The notes: a model not told the origin generated them from the sequence alone. 64,000 nucleotides of DNA from Pseudomonas fluorescens (GCF_005938625.1 NZ_VCNJ01000014.1:1-64000), one strand, 5' to 3'; counted from the first letter of the stretch, positions 47,680 to 57,170 are shown. Made by a program: numbers and translations.

Positions 47680-49224
47680 ATGCACGCGCAAGTACAGACA
47701 CAACAACACAGCGCCAGCGGCAGCCTGCGCTTCAGCGGGATTGGTAAAACCTTTCCCGGTGTGAAAGCGCTGGACGCGATCAGCTTCGTCGCGCATCCGG
47801 GCCAGGTTCATGCCTTGATGGGCGAGAACGGCGCCGGCAAATCGACCCTGCTGAAAATCCTCGGCGGCGCTTACATCCCGAGCAGCGGCGAGTTGCAGAT
47901 CGGCGAGCAGACCATGGCGTTCAAGTCGACCGCTGACAGCATCGGCAGCGGCGTCGCGGTGATTCACCAGGAGCTGCATCTGGTGCCGGAAATGACCGTC
48001 GCCGAAAACCTGTTTCTCGGTCATCTGCCGGCCAGTTTCGGTTTGATCAATCGCGGCACGCTGCGCCAGCAAGCGCTGAATTGTCTTAAAGGCCTGGCCG
48101 ACGAAATCGATCCGCAGACCAAGGTCGGACGTCTGTCCCTCGGCCAGCGACAATTGGTGGAAATTGCTAAAGCATTATCGCGCGGCGCCCATGTGATCGC
48201 CTTCGACGAACCGACCAGTAGCCTCTCGGCGCGCGAGATCGACCGCTTGATGGCGATCATCGGCCGCCTGCGTGACGAGGGCAAAGTCGTGCTCTACGTC
48301 TCGCACCGGATGGAAGAAGTGTTCCGCATCTGCGATGCGGTGACGGTGTTCAAGGACGGCCGCTACGTGCGCACCTTCGATGACATGAGCCAGCTGACCC
48401 ACGATCAACTGGTGACCTGCATGGTCGGTCGCGACATTCAGGACATCTACGATTATCGCCATCGTCCACGCGGCGCCGTCGCCCTGAAGGTCACCGGCCT
48501 GCTCGGTCCGGGCCTGCGCGAACCGATCAGTTTCGAGGCGCACAAAGGCGAAATCCTTGGCCTGTTCGGACTGGTCGGGGCAGGGCGCACCGAGCTGTTT
48601 CGTTTGCTCAGCGGGCTCGAACGTAACACGGCCGGGCGCCTCGAATTGCGCGGTCATGAATTGAAACTGCGCTCACCGCGAGACGCGATTGCGGCGGGCA
48701 TTTTGCTGTGTCCGGAGGATCGCAAGAAGGAAGGCATCATCCCGCTGGCCAGCGTCGCCGAGAACATCAACATCAGTGCACGTGGCGCCCATTCGGGTCT
48801 TGGCTGCCTGATTCGCGGTCTGTGGGAAAAGGGCAACGCCGACAAACAGATCAAAGCGCTGAAAGTGAAAACACCGCACGCCGGTCAGCAGATCAAGTTC
48901 CTCTCCGGCGGCAATCAGCAGAAGGCCATTCTCGGCCGCTGGCTGTCGATGCCGATGAAAGTGCTGCTGCTCGATGAGCCGACGCGTGGCATCGACATCG
49001 GCGCCAAGGCTGAGATCTACCAGATCATCCATAACCTCGCTGCTGAGGGTATTTCGGTGATCGTGGTGTCCAGCGATCTGATGGAGGTGATGGGCATTTC
49101 CGACCGCATTCTGGTGCTCTGCGAAGGCGCCCTGCGCGGCGAAATCAGCCGCGACCAGGCCAATGAATCCAACCTGCTGCAACTGGCTTTGCCGCGCCAC
49201 CGCGCTGACGGCGTGGCGAACTGA
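47680..49224 (+). CDS. araG: Sugar ABC transporter ATPase (AraG-like)
   Basis: The 514-aa protein has two fused ATPase domains. The first has Walker A GENGAGKSTLLK, LSLGQRQLVEIAKAL and FDEPTS. The second has the degenerate GLVGAGRTEL, the signature LSGGNQQKAILGRWL and LLLDEPTRGID, the usual pattern of the monosaccharide (CUT2) family. Confidence 0.95.
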   Translation: MHAQVQTQQHSASGSLRFSGIGKTFPGVKALDAISFVAHPGQVHALMGENGAGKSTLLKILGGAYIPSSGELQIGEQTMAFKSTADSIGSGVAVIHQELHLVPEMTVAENLFLGHLPASFGLINRGTLRQQALNCLKGLADEIDPQTKVGRLSLGQRQLVEIAKALSRGAHVIAFDEPTSSLSAREIDRLMAIIGRLRDEGKVVLYVSHRMEEVFRICDAVTVFKDGRYVRTFDDMSQLTHDQLVTCMVGRDIQDIYDYRHRPRGAVALKVTGLLGPGLREPISFEAHKGEILGLFGLVGAGRTELFRLLSGLERNTAGRLELRGHELKLRSPRDAIAAGILLCPEDRKKEGIIPLASVAENINISARGAHSGLGCLIRGLWEKGNADKQIKALKVKTPHAGQQIKFLSGGNQQKAILGRWLSMPMKVLLLDEPTRGIDIGAKAEIYQIIHNLAAEGISVIVVSSDLMEVMGISDRILVLCEGALRGEISRDQANESNLLQLALPRHRADGVAN

Positions 49225-49233
49225 GAGGTGACT

Positions 49234-50205
49234 ATGATGACAACCCAAAACGAAACCCTGCCCAAAGAGCGCAAACCGTTGGACATGCGCCGCTTCCTTG
49301 ATGACTGGGTCATGCTGCTGGCGGCGATCGGCATTTTCATTGCCTGCACGCTGCTGATCGACAACTTCCTTTCGCCGCTGAACATGCGCGGATTGGGCCT
49401 GGCGATTTCCACCACCGGGATCGCCGCGTGCACGATGTTGTACTGCCTGGCGTCGGGTCATTTCGACTTGTCGGTGGGCTCGGTGATTGCCTGCGCCGGC
49501 GTGGTCGCGGCGGTGGTGATGCGCGACACCAACAGCGTGTTTCTCGGTGTCAGCGCAGCGTTGGTGATGGGCCTTATTGTTGGGCTGATCAACGGGATCG
49601 TGATTGCCAAGTTGCGCGTCAATGCCTTGATCACGACGTTGGCGACCATGCAGATCGTTCGTGGTCTGGCGTACATTTTTGCCAACGGCAAAGCGGTAGG
49701 TGTGTCGCAGGAATCGTTTTTCGTCTTCGGTAACGGCCAGCTGTTTGGCGTACCGGTGCCGATTCTGATCACCATCGTCTGCTTCCTGTTTTTTGGCTGG
49801 CTGCTGAATTACACCACCTACGGGCGCAATACCATGGCCATCGGTGGCAACCAGGAAGCAGCGTTGTTGGCGGGCGTGAACGTTGATCGCACCAAGATCA
49901 TTATTTTTGCCGTGCACGGTGTGATTGGCGCGTTGGCCGGGGTGATTCTGGCATCGCGGATGACCTCGGGGCAGCCGATGATTGGTCAGGGATTTGAGCT
50001 GACGGTGATCTCGGCTTGCGTGTTGGGCGGGGTATCGTTGAGCGGCGGGATCGGCATGATCCGGCATGTGATTGCCGGGGTGTTGATCCTGGCGATTATT
50101 GAGAATGCGATGAACCTGAAGAACATCGACACGTTTTATCAGTATGTGATTCGTGGGTCGATCCTGCTGCTGGCTGTGGTCATTGACCGACTGAAGCAAC
50201 GCTAG
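49234..50205 (+). CDS. araH: Sugar ABC transporter permease (AraH-like)
   Basis: The 323-aa protein has eight to ten membrane helices and the CUT2 permease motif GHFDLSVGSVIACAGVVAA. It follows araG by a few bases. Either of the two ATGs at 49234 and 49237 is usable with GAGAGG upstream. Confidence 0.94.
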   Translation: MMTTQNETLPKERKPLDMRRFLDDWVMLLAAIGIFIACTLLIDNFLSPLNMRGLGLAISTTGIAACTMLYCLASGHFDLSVGSVIACAGVVAAVVMRDTNSVFLGVSAALVMGLIVGLINGIVIAKLRVNALITTLATMQIVRGLAYIFANGKAVGVSQESFFVFGNGQLFGVPVPILITIVCFLFFGWLLNYTTYGRNTMAIGGNQEAALLAGVNVDRTKIIIFAVHGVIGALAGVILASRMTSGQPMIGQGFELTVISACVLGGVSLSGGIGMIRHVIAGVLILAIIENAMNLKNIDTFYQYVIRGSILLLAVVIDRLKQR

Positions 50206-50211
50206 AATCAA

Positions 50212-50519
50212 GAGCCCCTCACCCCAGCCCTCTCCCGGAGGGAGAGGGGGCCGACCGAGGTGTCTGGCGTGATACATCGACCTGAAAGATTGTGTCGATT
50301 ATGGATTGAGCAAGGAGCTTTCAGGTCGGCGAACCTCCTGAGCATCCCCCATTCAGTCCCCTCTCCCTTAGGGTGAGGGGAAGGGCCGACCGAGGTGATC
50401 CGTCGACCTGAAAGGGGTCGTCGATTGTGGATTCGGCGAAGCACTTTCAGGTCGGCGTACTTCTTGAGCATCCCCCATTCAGTCCCCTCTCCCTCCGGGA
50501 GAGGGCTAGGGTGAGGGTG
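50212..50519. repeat. Long composite intergenic repeat
   Basis: The outer arms GAGCCCCTCACCCC and CTAGGGTGAGGG enclose two tandem modules. Each module has the pair CGACCTGAAAG / CTTTCAGGTCGGCG and the string GAGCATCCCCCATTCAGTCC. It is a larger relative of 22267-22431. The whole gap between araH and the next regulator (about 390 nt) is this element plus a short promoter stretch; I see no gene in it. Confidence 0.82.
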
Positions 50520-50597
50520 CTTTTGACTTTCAACCTTCTGTCTCTCCCCCCAAATTTTCCTTGCCCGTTCGCACCCCTTTCGGTTATCAATTTGTAC

Positions 50598-51311
50598 ATG
50601 ATTAGACAGGTACGATTTGACAAGAAACAACGGGTGGTCGACGAGCTCGTCCGACGCATCGAAAGCGGCCTCATGGAGGACGGCTTTCTGTTGCCCGGCG
50701 AGCATCAGTTGGCTCAAGAATTCAACGTCAGCCGTGGCACATTGCGCGAAGCGCTGGCCGAATTGAAACGGCGCAATTACATCGCCACGCAAAGCGGCGT
50801 CGGCTCCATCGTCACCTTCGATGGTGTAGCGCTTGATCAGCGTAGCGGCTGGGCGCAGGCACTGGCTGACAGCGGGGCGCTGATCAACACCGAAGTGCTG
50901 CGTCTGGAAGCGGTGACCCGGCCCGATCTGCTCTCGCGTTTCGGTACGGAAAACTTCATCACTCTCGACCGTCGTCGTCGCTCCAACGACGGCACGCTGG
51001 TGTCCCTCGAACGCTCTTTGATGCCCGCGACCGGCGGCCTGGAAAGCCTGCCGCGCGTCGGCCTGATCGATAATTCCCTGACCATCACCCTGGCCGCCTA
51101 CGGCTACATCGGCGAACGCGGCGATCAATGGATCGGCGCCGAACCGCTGAATGCCGAAGACGCCGCACTGCTTGGCCGCCCTGAGGGCACGGTGTTCCTC
51201 AAAGCTCTGCGCACCACCTACGACCGCCAGAACCGTTTCATGGAGCTGGTCGAAAGCCTGCTCGACCCGGTGCATTTCCGTCTGCACCTGCAATTTGGAA
51301 AATCGAAATGA
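50598..51311 (+). CDS. GntR-family (UTRA) regulator, YegW-like
   Basis: The 237-aa protein has the GntR winged helix (LAQEFNVSRGTLREALAELKRRNYI) and a C-terminal UTRA ligand domain. It overlaps the ADP-ribosylglycohydrolase gene by ATGA, and a permease and sugar kinase follow, the same four functions as E. coli yegW, yegU, yegT and yegV. It is likely a local repressor responding to the metabolised nucleoside or its product. Confidence 0.9.
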   Translation: MIRQVRFDKKQRVVDELVRRIESGLMEDGFLLPGEHQLAQEFNVSRGTLREALAELKRRNYIATQSGVGSIVTFDGVALDQRSGWAQALADSGALINTEVLRLEAVTRPDLLSRFGTENFITLDRRRRSNDGTLVSLERSLMPATGGLESLPRVGLIDNSLTITLAAYGYIGERGDQWIGAEPLNAEDAALLGRPEGTVFLKALRTTYDRQNRFMELVESLLDPVHFRLHLQFGKSK

Positions 51312-52306
51312 CCGCGCTCAACCGTGCCCTCGGCGCTTTTTATGGCCTGGCCCTCGGCGACGCGCTGGGCATGCCGACCCAATCGCTGAACCGCGAAACG
51401 ATCAAGACCCGCTTCGGCACAATCACCGATCTGCAGGACGCCGGGCCGCTGCAACCGATTGCCGCGAACATGCCCAAAGGCTCGATCACCGACGACACCG
51501 AACAGGCAATCCTGGTCGGCGAATTGTTGGTTGAAGGCAAGGGCCGCATCGAGCCGGCGATCCTCGCGCAACGCTTGATCGAGTGGGAAGCCGAGATGCA
51601 GGCCAAGGGCTCGCAGGACTTGCTTGGGCCATCGACCAAACGTGCGATCGAAATGATCCTCGCCGGTCATTCGCCGGAGGAAGCGGGGCGCTACGGCACC
51701 ACCAACGGCGCGGCGATGCGCATCACTCCAGTCGGGATTGCGGCAGATGTCACCGATCCCGAGCGCTTCATCGCGGCGGTGGTACAGGCCTGCCAAGTGA
51801 CCCACAACACCACACTGGGGATTTCCAGTGCCGCGGCGGTGGCAGCGGTGGTTTCCGCTGGCATCAACGGTATTGATCTGGGCGAGGCGTTGAACCTCGG
51901 TCAGCAAATCGCTCAACAAGCGGAATCACACGGCCATTGGGTGGCCGGTGGGCGTATTGCTTCACGCATCAGTTGGGCGCGCACCATCAGTGTCGATAGC
52001 GACAAGGCTCTGCTCGCGGATCTGCTCTACGACGTGATCGGTACTTCGGTGGCGTCGCAGGAGTCGGTGGTGGTCTCGTTCGCGCTGGCGCAGCAAGTGG
52101 CGGTCGGTGAGATGAACGCGTTTGATGCGCTGTGCATGGCCGCCAGCCTTGGCGGTGACACTGACACCATCGCGGCGATTCTTGGCGCGATGCTCGGGGC
52201 CTGCCTGGGTCTTGAGAGTTGGCCTGCCGAGATGATCGAGACGGTTAAGGCCGTTAATCATTTGGAGCTTGAGCCGTTGGTGCAGGGGCTGTTGGCTTTG
52301 CGCTGA
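51308..52306 (+). CDS. ADP-ribosylglycohydrolase-family protein (YegU-like)
   Basis: The 332-aa protein begins RALGAFYGLALGDALGMPTQS and carries the metal-binding ITDDTEQAILV and, near the C-terminus, SLGGDTDTIAAILGAMLGA, the dinuclear magnesium signature of the DraG/ARH family. These enzymes cleave N-glycosidic ADP-ribose bonds; in this operon the substrate may be a small N-riboside rather than a protein. Confidence 0.92.
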   Translation: MTALNRALGAFYGLALGDALGMPTQSLNRETIKTRFGTITDLQDAGPLQPIAANMPKGSITDDTEQAILVGELLVEGKGRIEPAILAQRLIEWEAEMQAKGSQDLLGPSTKRAIEMILAGHSPEEAGRYGTTNGAAMRITPVGIAADVTDPERFIAAVVQACQVTHNTTLGISSAAAVAAVVSAGINGIDLGEALNLGQQIAQQAESHGHWVAGGRIASRISWARTISVDSDKALLADLLYDVIGTSVASQESVVVSFALAQQVAVGEMNAFDALCMAASLGGDTDTIAAILGAMLGACLGLESWPAEMIETVKAVNHLELEPLVQGLLALR

Positions 52307-52318
52307 TTGGGCTGACGT

Positions 52319-52410
52319 CTTCGCGAGCAAGCTCGCTCCCACAGGGGTTATGTGAACGCCATAAATCTAATGTGGGAGCGACGGTGCGACGATTCGACTT
52401 GCTCGCGAAG
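52319..52410. repeat. REP palindrome (CTTCGCGAGCAAGC type)
   Basis: The outer arms CTTCGCGAGCAAG and CTTGCTCGCGAAG pair over 92 nt, with a second inner GTGGGAGCG arm, inside the operon between the hydrolase and the permease. Confidence 0.88.
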
Positions 52411-52535
52411 GCCGCACCGCAAATTTTGAATTTTCAACCCGCAATGGATCGCGCAGACAGGCCGAGGACGGCCGCGATGTCTTGTCGTTTTGCATCATTG
52501 CCACAACCACAAAAAAGGCAAACAGGAGCACCTTC

Positions 52536-54002
52536 ATGAGTTCATCAAACGCCGGGCAAAGCGCCGGGCAACTGGAAACCCGCGGCATCGAACCGGTTCC
52601 GGAAGCCGAGTGCAACGGCCATCCGCTGCAACTGTTCTGGGTCTGGTTCGCCGCCAACATCTCCATCCTCGGTCTGCCGCTGGGCGCCACACTGGTGGCG
52701 TTTCGCGGGCTGGCGATCTGGCAGGCGATCATTGTCGCGATCATCGGCGCTGCCGGTTCGTTTGCGGTGGTCGGAATCATCTCGATTGCCGGTCGACGTG
52801 GTCGTGCGCCGAGCCTGACCTTGTCGCGAGCGATCTTCGGCGTGCGCGGCAATATCGGCCCGACGCTGGTCTCGCTGATGTCGCGTCTCGGTTGGGAAAC
52901 GGTCAACACCACCACCGCTGCATTCGTGCTGCTGTCGCTGTGCTCGATCCTGTTTGGCTCGCCGGTGGAAGCGAAAAGTGCGCCAATACTGACGCTGATC
53001 TTCATCGCGATTTTCGTCCTGCTGACCCTGTCGGTGTCCGGCCTCGGTCACGCGACCTTGCTGGTCATCCAGAAGTGGGCGACCTACGTGTTCGGCGCGC
53101 TGAACATTCTCGTTGGCGGCTTCCTCTGCGCGACCATCGACTGGAGCGCGGTGTTCAACGCCACGCCAGCGCCGATGAGCGCAATGATCATCGGCATCGG
53201 CACCATGGCTGCCGGCACCGGGATTGGTTGGGCCAACGCTGGCGCCGACATGTCGCGCTATCAGCATCGCAGCGTCAAGGCTGTGCGACTGGTCGCGTCC
53301 GCCGCATTCGGTGCGGGTATTCCGCTGGTGTTACTGATCACACTCGGCGGCTTGCTGTCGGTGGGCAACAACGATCTGGCGTCGGCGACTGACCCGATCG
53401 TGGCGATCCGCGACATGCTGCCAACGTGGATGGCGGTGCCGTACCTGATCACCGCGTTCGGTGGTCTGTTGCTGTCGAACAACCTGTCGGTGTACTCCGC
53501 CGGTCTGACCACGCTGACCCTCGGCCTCAAGGTCAAACGCGTCTACGCAGTAGTGGTCGATATCGTCGCGATCTTCGCCGGTTCGATCTACTTCATGCTG
53601 ATCGCCGACAGCTTCTACGGCCCGTTCATCACCTTCATTTCCCTGCTGGCGGTGCCGATCACCGCGTGGGTCGGGATTTTCGTGATTGACCTGATTCACC
53701 GTCACTACTACAGCCCGAAAGATCTGCTCGACGTCAGTCCGAGCAGTGCTTACTGGTATCGCGGCGGCATCGAATGGCGCGCGTTTGGTGCGTGGGCGAT
53801 TGCCATCGTCCTCGGCTTCAGCTTCACCACCATCGGCACCACTGCAGAGAACGTCTGGTTCAAAGGCTTCCTGTCCGACTCGTGGCTGGGCCACAACGGC
53901 CTCGGCTGGATCGTGACGTTCGTGGTGGCCGGTGGCATTTACTTCGTCCTCGGCGGGGCGAAAGATCGCCGCGCCGCGCAAACCGAGAATGCTCATGCCT
54001 AA
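52536..54002 (+). CDS. NCS1-family nucleobase/nucleoside permease
   Basis: The 488-aa protein has about twelve membrane segments and the purine-cytosine permease look (PLQLFWVWFAANISILGLPLGA, then the GWANAGADMSRYQ region). It follows the ADP-ribosylglycohydrolase and overlaps the kinase start. It probably imports the nucleobase, nucleoside or N-riboside degraded by the operon, replacing the MFS transporter YegT of the E. coli module. The ATG at 52536 follows AGGAG. Confidence 0.9.
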   Translation: MSSSNAGQSAGQLETRGIEPVPEAECNGHPLQLFWVWFAANISILGLPLGATLVAFRGLAIWQAIIVAIIGAAGSFAVVGIISIAGRRGRAPSLTLSRAIFGVRGNIGPTLVSLMSRLGWETVNTTTAAFVLLSLCSILFGSPVEAKSAPILTLIFIAIFVLLTLSVSGLGHATLLVIQKWATYVFGALNILVGGFLCATIDWSAVFNATPAPMSAMIIGIGTMAAGTGIGWANAGADMSRYQHRSVKAVRLVASAAFGAGIPLVLLITLGGLLSVGNNDLASATDPIVAIRDMLPTWMAVPYLITAFGGLLLSNNLSVYSAGLTTLTLGLKVKRVYAVVVDIVAIFAGSIYFMLIADSFYGPFITFISLLAVPITAWVGIFVIDLIHRHYYSPKDLLDVSPSSAYWYRGGIEWRAFGAWAIAIVLGFSFTTIGTTAENVWFKGFLSDSWLGHNGLGWIVTFVVAGGIYFVLGGAKDRRAAQTENAHA

Positions 54003-54924
54003 GATGTTGCACACCGGCCAGGTCATCATCGACCTGGTCATGGCCGTGGATAAACTGCCGCAGATTGGCGGTGACGTGCTGGCGCAGTCGGCCGGTTTCG
54101 AAGCGGGCGGCGGTTTCAACGTGATGGCGGCGGCGGTGCGTAACGGCCTGCCGGTGGTGTATCTCGGTCGGCATGGCAGTGGGCGTTTCGGCGATCTCGC
54201 GCGTCAGGCGATGAATGCCGAGGGAATTCACATCGGCATCACCGAATCCGCACCGAAAGACACCGGTTTGTGTGTGGCACTGACCGATGCGTCGGCCGAG
54301 CGCAGCTTCATTTCCTATATCGGCGCTGAAGGTGAGGTGACCGAAGAGGATTTGAACAGCGTCGCGGCCGAGGCGGGCGATTACGTTTATCTCAGCGGCT
54401 ACAGCCTGCTCCACGAAGGCAAGGCCCAGGCATTGCTCGATTGGACATTGGCGTTGCCGGCGGCGATCAACGTGGTGTTTGATCCAGGCCCGCTGGTGGA
54501 GTCGCCGGATTCACCGATGATGCAGGCGTTGTTGCCACGCATCGATGTGTGGACCAGCAACAGTGTTGAAGCGCTGCGCTTTACCGGGGCTGAGGAGATT
54601 GCGGTGGCGCTTGATCGTCTCGCTGAGCATCTGTCCAGCGACGTGCTGATGGTTGTGCGTGACGGGCCGCAAGGCTGCTGGATTCATCAAGGTGACGAGC
54701 GTCGGCAAGTGCCGGGGTTTGCTGTGAAAGCGGTGGACAGCAATGGTGCCGGCGATGCCCATGCCGGCGTCTTTGTCGCGGGACTGGCGCAGGGTTTGAC
54801 AGCGCATGAAGCCGCGCGACGGGCGAATGCGGCGGCAGCTTTGGCGGTGACGCGGTGGGGGCCTGCGACTTCGCCGGGCGCGGCTGAAGTGGATGCGTTT
54901 ATCCTCGATTCCGGCGGTGCCTGA
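53995..54924 (+). CDS. PfkB/ribokinase-family sugar kinase (YegV-like)
   Basis: The 309-aa kinase has the N-terminal PfkB glycine-rich segment (FEAGGGFNVMAAAVRNG) and the C-terminal signature DSNGAGDAHAGVFVAGLAQG with its catalytic aspartate. It likely phosphorylates the sugar set free by the glycohydrolase. The ATG at 53995 overlaps the permease stop by 8 nt; ATG 53989 is an alternative. Confidence 0.9.
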   Translation: MPKMLHTGQVIIDLVMAVDKLPQIGGDVLAQSAGFEAGGGFNVMAAAVRNGLPVVYLGRHGSGRFGDLARQAMNAEGIHIGITESAPKDTGLCVALTDASAERSFISYIGAEGEVTEEDLNSVAAEAGDYVYLSGYSLLHEGKAQALLDWTLALPAAINVVFDPGPLVESPDSPMMQALLPRIDVWTSNSVEALRFTGAEEIAVALDRLAEHLSSDVLMVVRDGPQGCWIHQGDERRQVPGFAVKAVDSNGAGDAHAGVFVAGLAQGLTAHEAARRANAAAALAVTRWGPATSPGAAEVDAFILDSGGA

Positions 54925-54933
54925 TAGATAGCT

Positions 54934-55057
54934 TTCGCTAGCAAGCTCGCTCCCACAGGGGATTTATGTTCGCCTCAGATCCAATGTAGGAACTGCCGAA
55001 GGCTGCGATCTTTTGATCTTATAAAAGTAAAGATCGCAGCCAACTGCAGCTCCTGCA
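54934..55057. repeat. Chimeric, decayed REP element
   Basis: The left part is half of a TTCGCTAGCAAGCTCGCTCC-type REP. From 54986 it switches to a half of the AAAAGATCGCAGCC type, whose second half at 55022-55057 is eroded. Two REP families thus meet without complete palindromes. Confidence 0.75.
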
Positions 55058-55064
55058 TTATTAG

Positions 55065-55136
55065 CGATCACACGATCACACGATCACACGATCACACGAT
55101 CACACGATCACACGATCACACGATCACACGATCATA
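55065..55136. repeat. Octamer tandem repeat (CGATCACA)n
   Basis: Eight perfect copies of CGATCACA are followed by one degenerate CGATCATA, ending 4 nt before the stop codon of the minus-strand small gene. The unit is not a multiple of three but lies outside the coding sequence. Confidence 0.95.
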
Positions 55137-55140
55137 TCGC

Positions 55141-55395
55141 TCAGCTATCCAGTTTGCGCGCTGCTTCAACCCCGGCCGCACTCAGCTTGATCGGCAGGTT
55201 CAACGAATGTTCGCCGGCCTCGTTGCAGGTCACATGACCGTGGTGAATCAGTCCGCGATCCTGCAAAGCGGCGAGGGCACTGGCCACGACTTTCTCGCCC
55301 CGGTAATTGTCCAGCACCTCCTTGCCCAGACCACTCGGGTGGGCGTGCAGCAGGCGGGTGAGGACTTCTTTTTCCAGGTTTTTATCGACGTTCAT
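55141..55395 (-). CDS. Small hypothetical protein, winged-helix-like
   Basis: The 84-aa protein has a helix-rich pattern (LTRLLHAHPSGLGKEVLDN...VASALAALQDRGLIHHG) reminiscent of a small winged helix, and no catalytic motif. GAGGTAACC precedes the ATG. It stands next to another small minus-strand gene. I do not recognise a named family. Confidence 0.75.
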   Translation of the reverse strand: MNVDKNLEKEVLTRLLHAHPSGLGKEVLDNYRGEKVVASALAALQDRGLIHHGHVTCNEAGEHSLNLPIKLSAAGVEAARKLDS

Positions 55396-55439
55396 GGTTA
55401 CCTCTTCATTGGATTGAATAGGACGCTCGCGTCGGCGAA

Positions 55440-55781
55440 CTACTGACCGGAGCCTTCGGAACCGGAGCCACCGGTGGTGGTTTTCGAGCCGATGCCGGGG
55501 CCCGCGTTGTCTGGCGTTGCGGGGGCATCGGGGGTGTTCATACCGCCCTGACGGCCCGGATCACTGCCCTGAGTGCGCGGATCGGTACCCGTCGCAGGAG
55601 GCTGATTGATCAACGGCACGCCCGAGCCATCGGTGTTCATACCGGGGGCACTGTTGATGGCGGGGGCGCGTGGCGGGGTCGGATCGGTAGGGCCAGTGCC
55701 CGCAGCGGTGGCGGATGCGGCGAAAACCGCAGGGCAGAGCAGGGCGCTGAATACGAAAGCGGTCAACCTTGACGGGATCAT
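55440..55781 (-). CDS. Secreted low-complexity Pro/Gly/Thr-rich protein
   Basis: The 113-aa protein has a clear Sec signal (SRLTAFVFSALLCPAVFAASA) followed by a disordered region of Gly, Pro, Thr, Asp and Ser with repeated GTDPRTQGSDPG-like strings. It is probably a periplasmic or secreted small protein; the function is unknown. It is separate from the 55141 gene by 44 nt and could share its transcript. Confidence 0.72.
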   Translation of the reverse strand: MIPSRLTAFVFSALLCPAVFAASATAAGTGPTDPTPPRAPAINSAPGMNTDGSGVPLINQPPATGTDPRTQGSDPGRQGGMNTPDAPATPDNAGPGIGSKTTTGGSGSEGSGQ

Positions 55782-55863
55782 AGGGCGTCTCCAGTGATTG
55801 GAATCCTTACCTGTCGTTGGTCTGCCCAGTAATCGGATTGGTGCCTGATCAGCGACGAACGGT

Positions 55864-57060
55864 CTAGGTTGCCTGCGTGGCTTTCAGATTTATTCGCCGC
55901 CAGAGCAAGCGGCCGAGGGTAATCAACCAGTTGGCTAACGCGACGATCAAAACCGTCAAAAGCAGCGTGCGCATGCCGTGCTCAACGATGATTTTCCCGG
56001 CCAGTAACGGGAAACCAAACACGCCGATAAAGTACGAAAGACTGAACAGCAACAAGGCCTGTGACGTGGTGTTGGCCGGTGCTTCGTTGGCCGCCAAACC
56101 GTTGATCACCGAATAGGTCAGGCCATAACCGACGCCGAGCATCACCGCTGCCAGCAGATAGCTGAATCCGCTGTGCACGCCGAACGCGAACAGCACAATC
56201 GAAGCCAGCATCAGTCCGGACAACAGACACGACGCGCGCAACGGATCACGTTTGACTACATAGCCTGCGATCAACATCCGGCTGCTGATCGCCGCACTCA
56301 TGAAACCCAGAAAGAACACTGAGTAATCCAGCGAGCGGGCGGTGGCATAGCTGGTCTGGAAGCTGGACAGGCCACCGAACACGCATCCGCCGAGACCGAC
56401 CATGAGGATGGGGAACAGCGCGCGCGAGCTGAGTACTTGAGTGCTCGCCTGCCAGGTGATTTTTGCAGCGGTTGTGGCCTGCGTGGTTTGCAGTTTTGCG
56501 CCGAGTTGCCAGAACAGCAGCACACCGATCAGGCTTGCCAACGCCGCCAGATAAAACGCCGAGGTCACCGGCAAACCCACTGCACTCGCCGCACGCCCGA
56601 GCAATGGGCCGCTGCCGATACCGGTCATCATGCTGCCCGACAACAACGCAAAGTATTTGGCTCGTTGCGTTGGCGTCACCAGACTGGCGACGATGATCGG
56701 CCCCAACGTATAGAAAACGCCCCAACCCAATCCCAACAGCAAGCCGAAAAACAACAGCAGATGACCAAAGCCCGGCGTCATCGCAAAGCCCAGACTCGCC
56801 GCCACCAGCAACAGCCCGAACAGGGCAATCGAACGTGCCGCACCGAGCCAGTCCGACAGATGCCCGGACACCAGCACTGCGACAAAGGTACTGAGCATCG
56901 CCGCTGAAATCACACTGCCGGCATCCTGTTCATTGCCACCGCGAGAAGCGATCAGCAGCGACAACAAAAACGTCGTGCCATAGGACAGCGACAGCAGATA
57001 ACTGGCGAGACAGAACAGGCCGAACAGCTTGCCTGAAACCTTGGGTGTTACTGGCGACAT
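55864..57060 (-). CDS. MFS transporter
   Basis: The 398-aa protein has twelve predicted helices, with the loop 2-3 motif GHLSDWLGAARSIALFGL corresponding to the major facilitator signature. No substrate can be read from it. The gene is transcribed away from the HD hydrolase and shows normal codon use. Confidence 0.88.
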   Translation of the reverse strand: MSPVTPKVSGKLFGLFCLASYLLSLSYGTTFLLSLLIASRGGNEQDAGSVISAAMLSTFVAVLVSGHLSDWLGAARSIALFGLLLVAASLGFAMTPGFGHLLLFFGLLLGLGWGVFYTLGPIIVASLVTPTQRAKYFALLSGSMMTGIGSGPLLGRAASAVGLPVTSAFYLAALASLIGVLLFWQLGAKLQTTQATTAAKITWQASTQVLSSRALFPILMVGLGGCVFGGLSSFQTSYATARSLDYSVFFLGFMSAAISSRMLIAGYVVKRDPLRASCLLSGLMLASIVLFAFGVHSGFSYLLAAVMLGVGYGLTYSVINGLAANEAPANTTSQALLLFSLSYFIGVFGFPLLAGKIIVEHGMRTLLLTVLIVALANWLITLGRLLWRRINLKATQAT

Positions 57061-57170
57061 GACGCGGTTCCTTGACCGGAAAAATTCAGCGTCATCTGTT
57101 TAACACGCCCGGCGCGGGGGTTAGGTCTGAGGTTGGCGAAGTCAGGATTGCTGTGCGCCGGAGTAACGCG

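Noticed and set aside
48673..50277. Minus-strand open frame of about 534 codons across araG and araH
   Set aside because: It is antisense to clear transporter genes and is rich in His, Gln and Arg without domains.
50212..50519. Composite repeat considered as an insertion sequence
   Set aside because: There is no transposase and no target-site duplication visible; the same architecture at 22267 marks it as an intergenic repeat family.
55065..55136. Octamer array considered as a CRISPR array
   Set aside because: The units are contiguous with no spacers and far too short; no cas genes are near.
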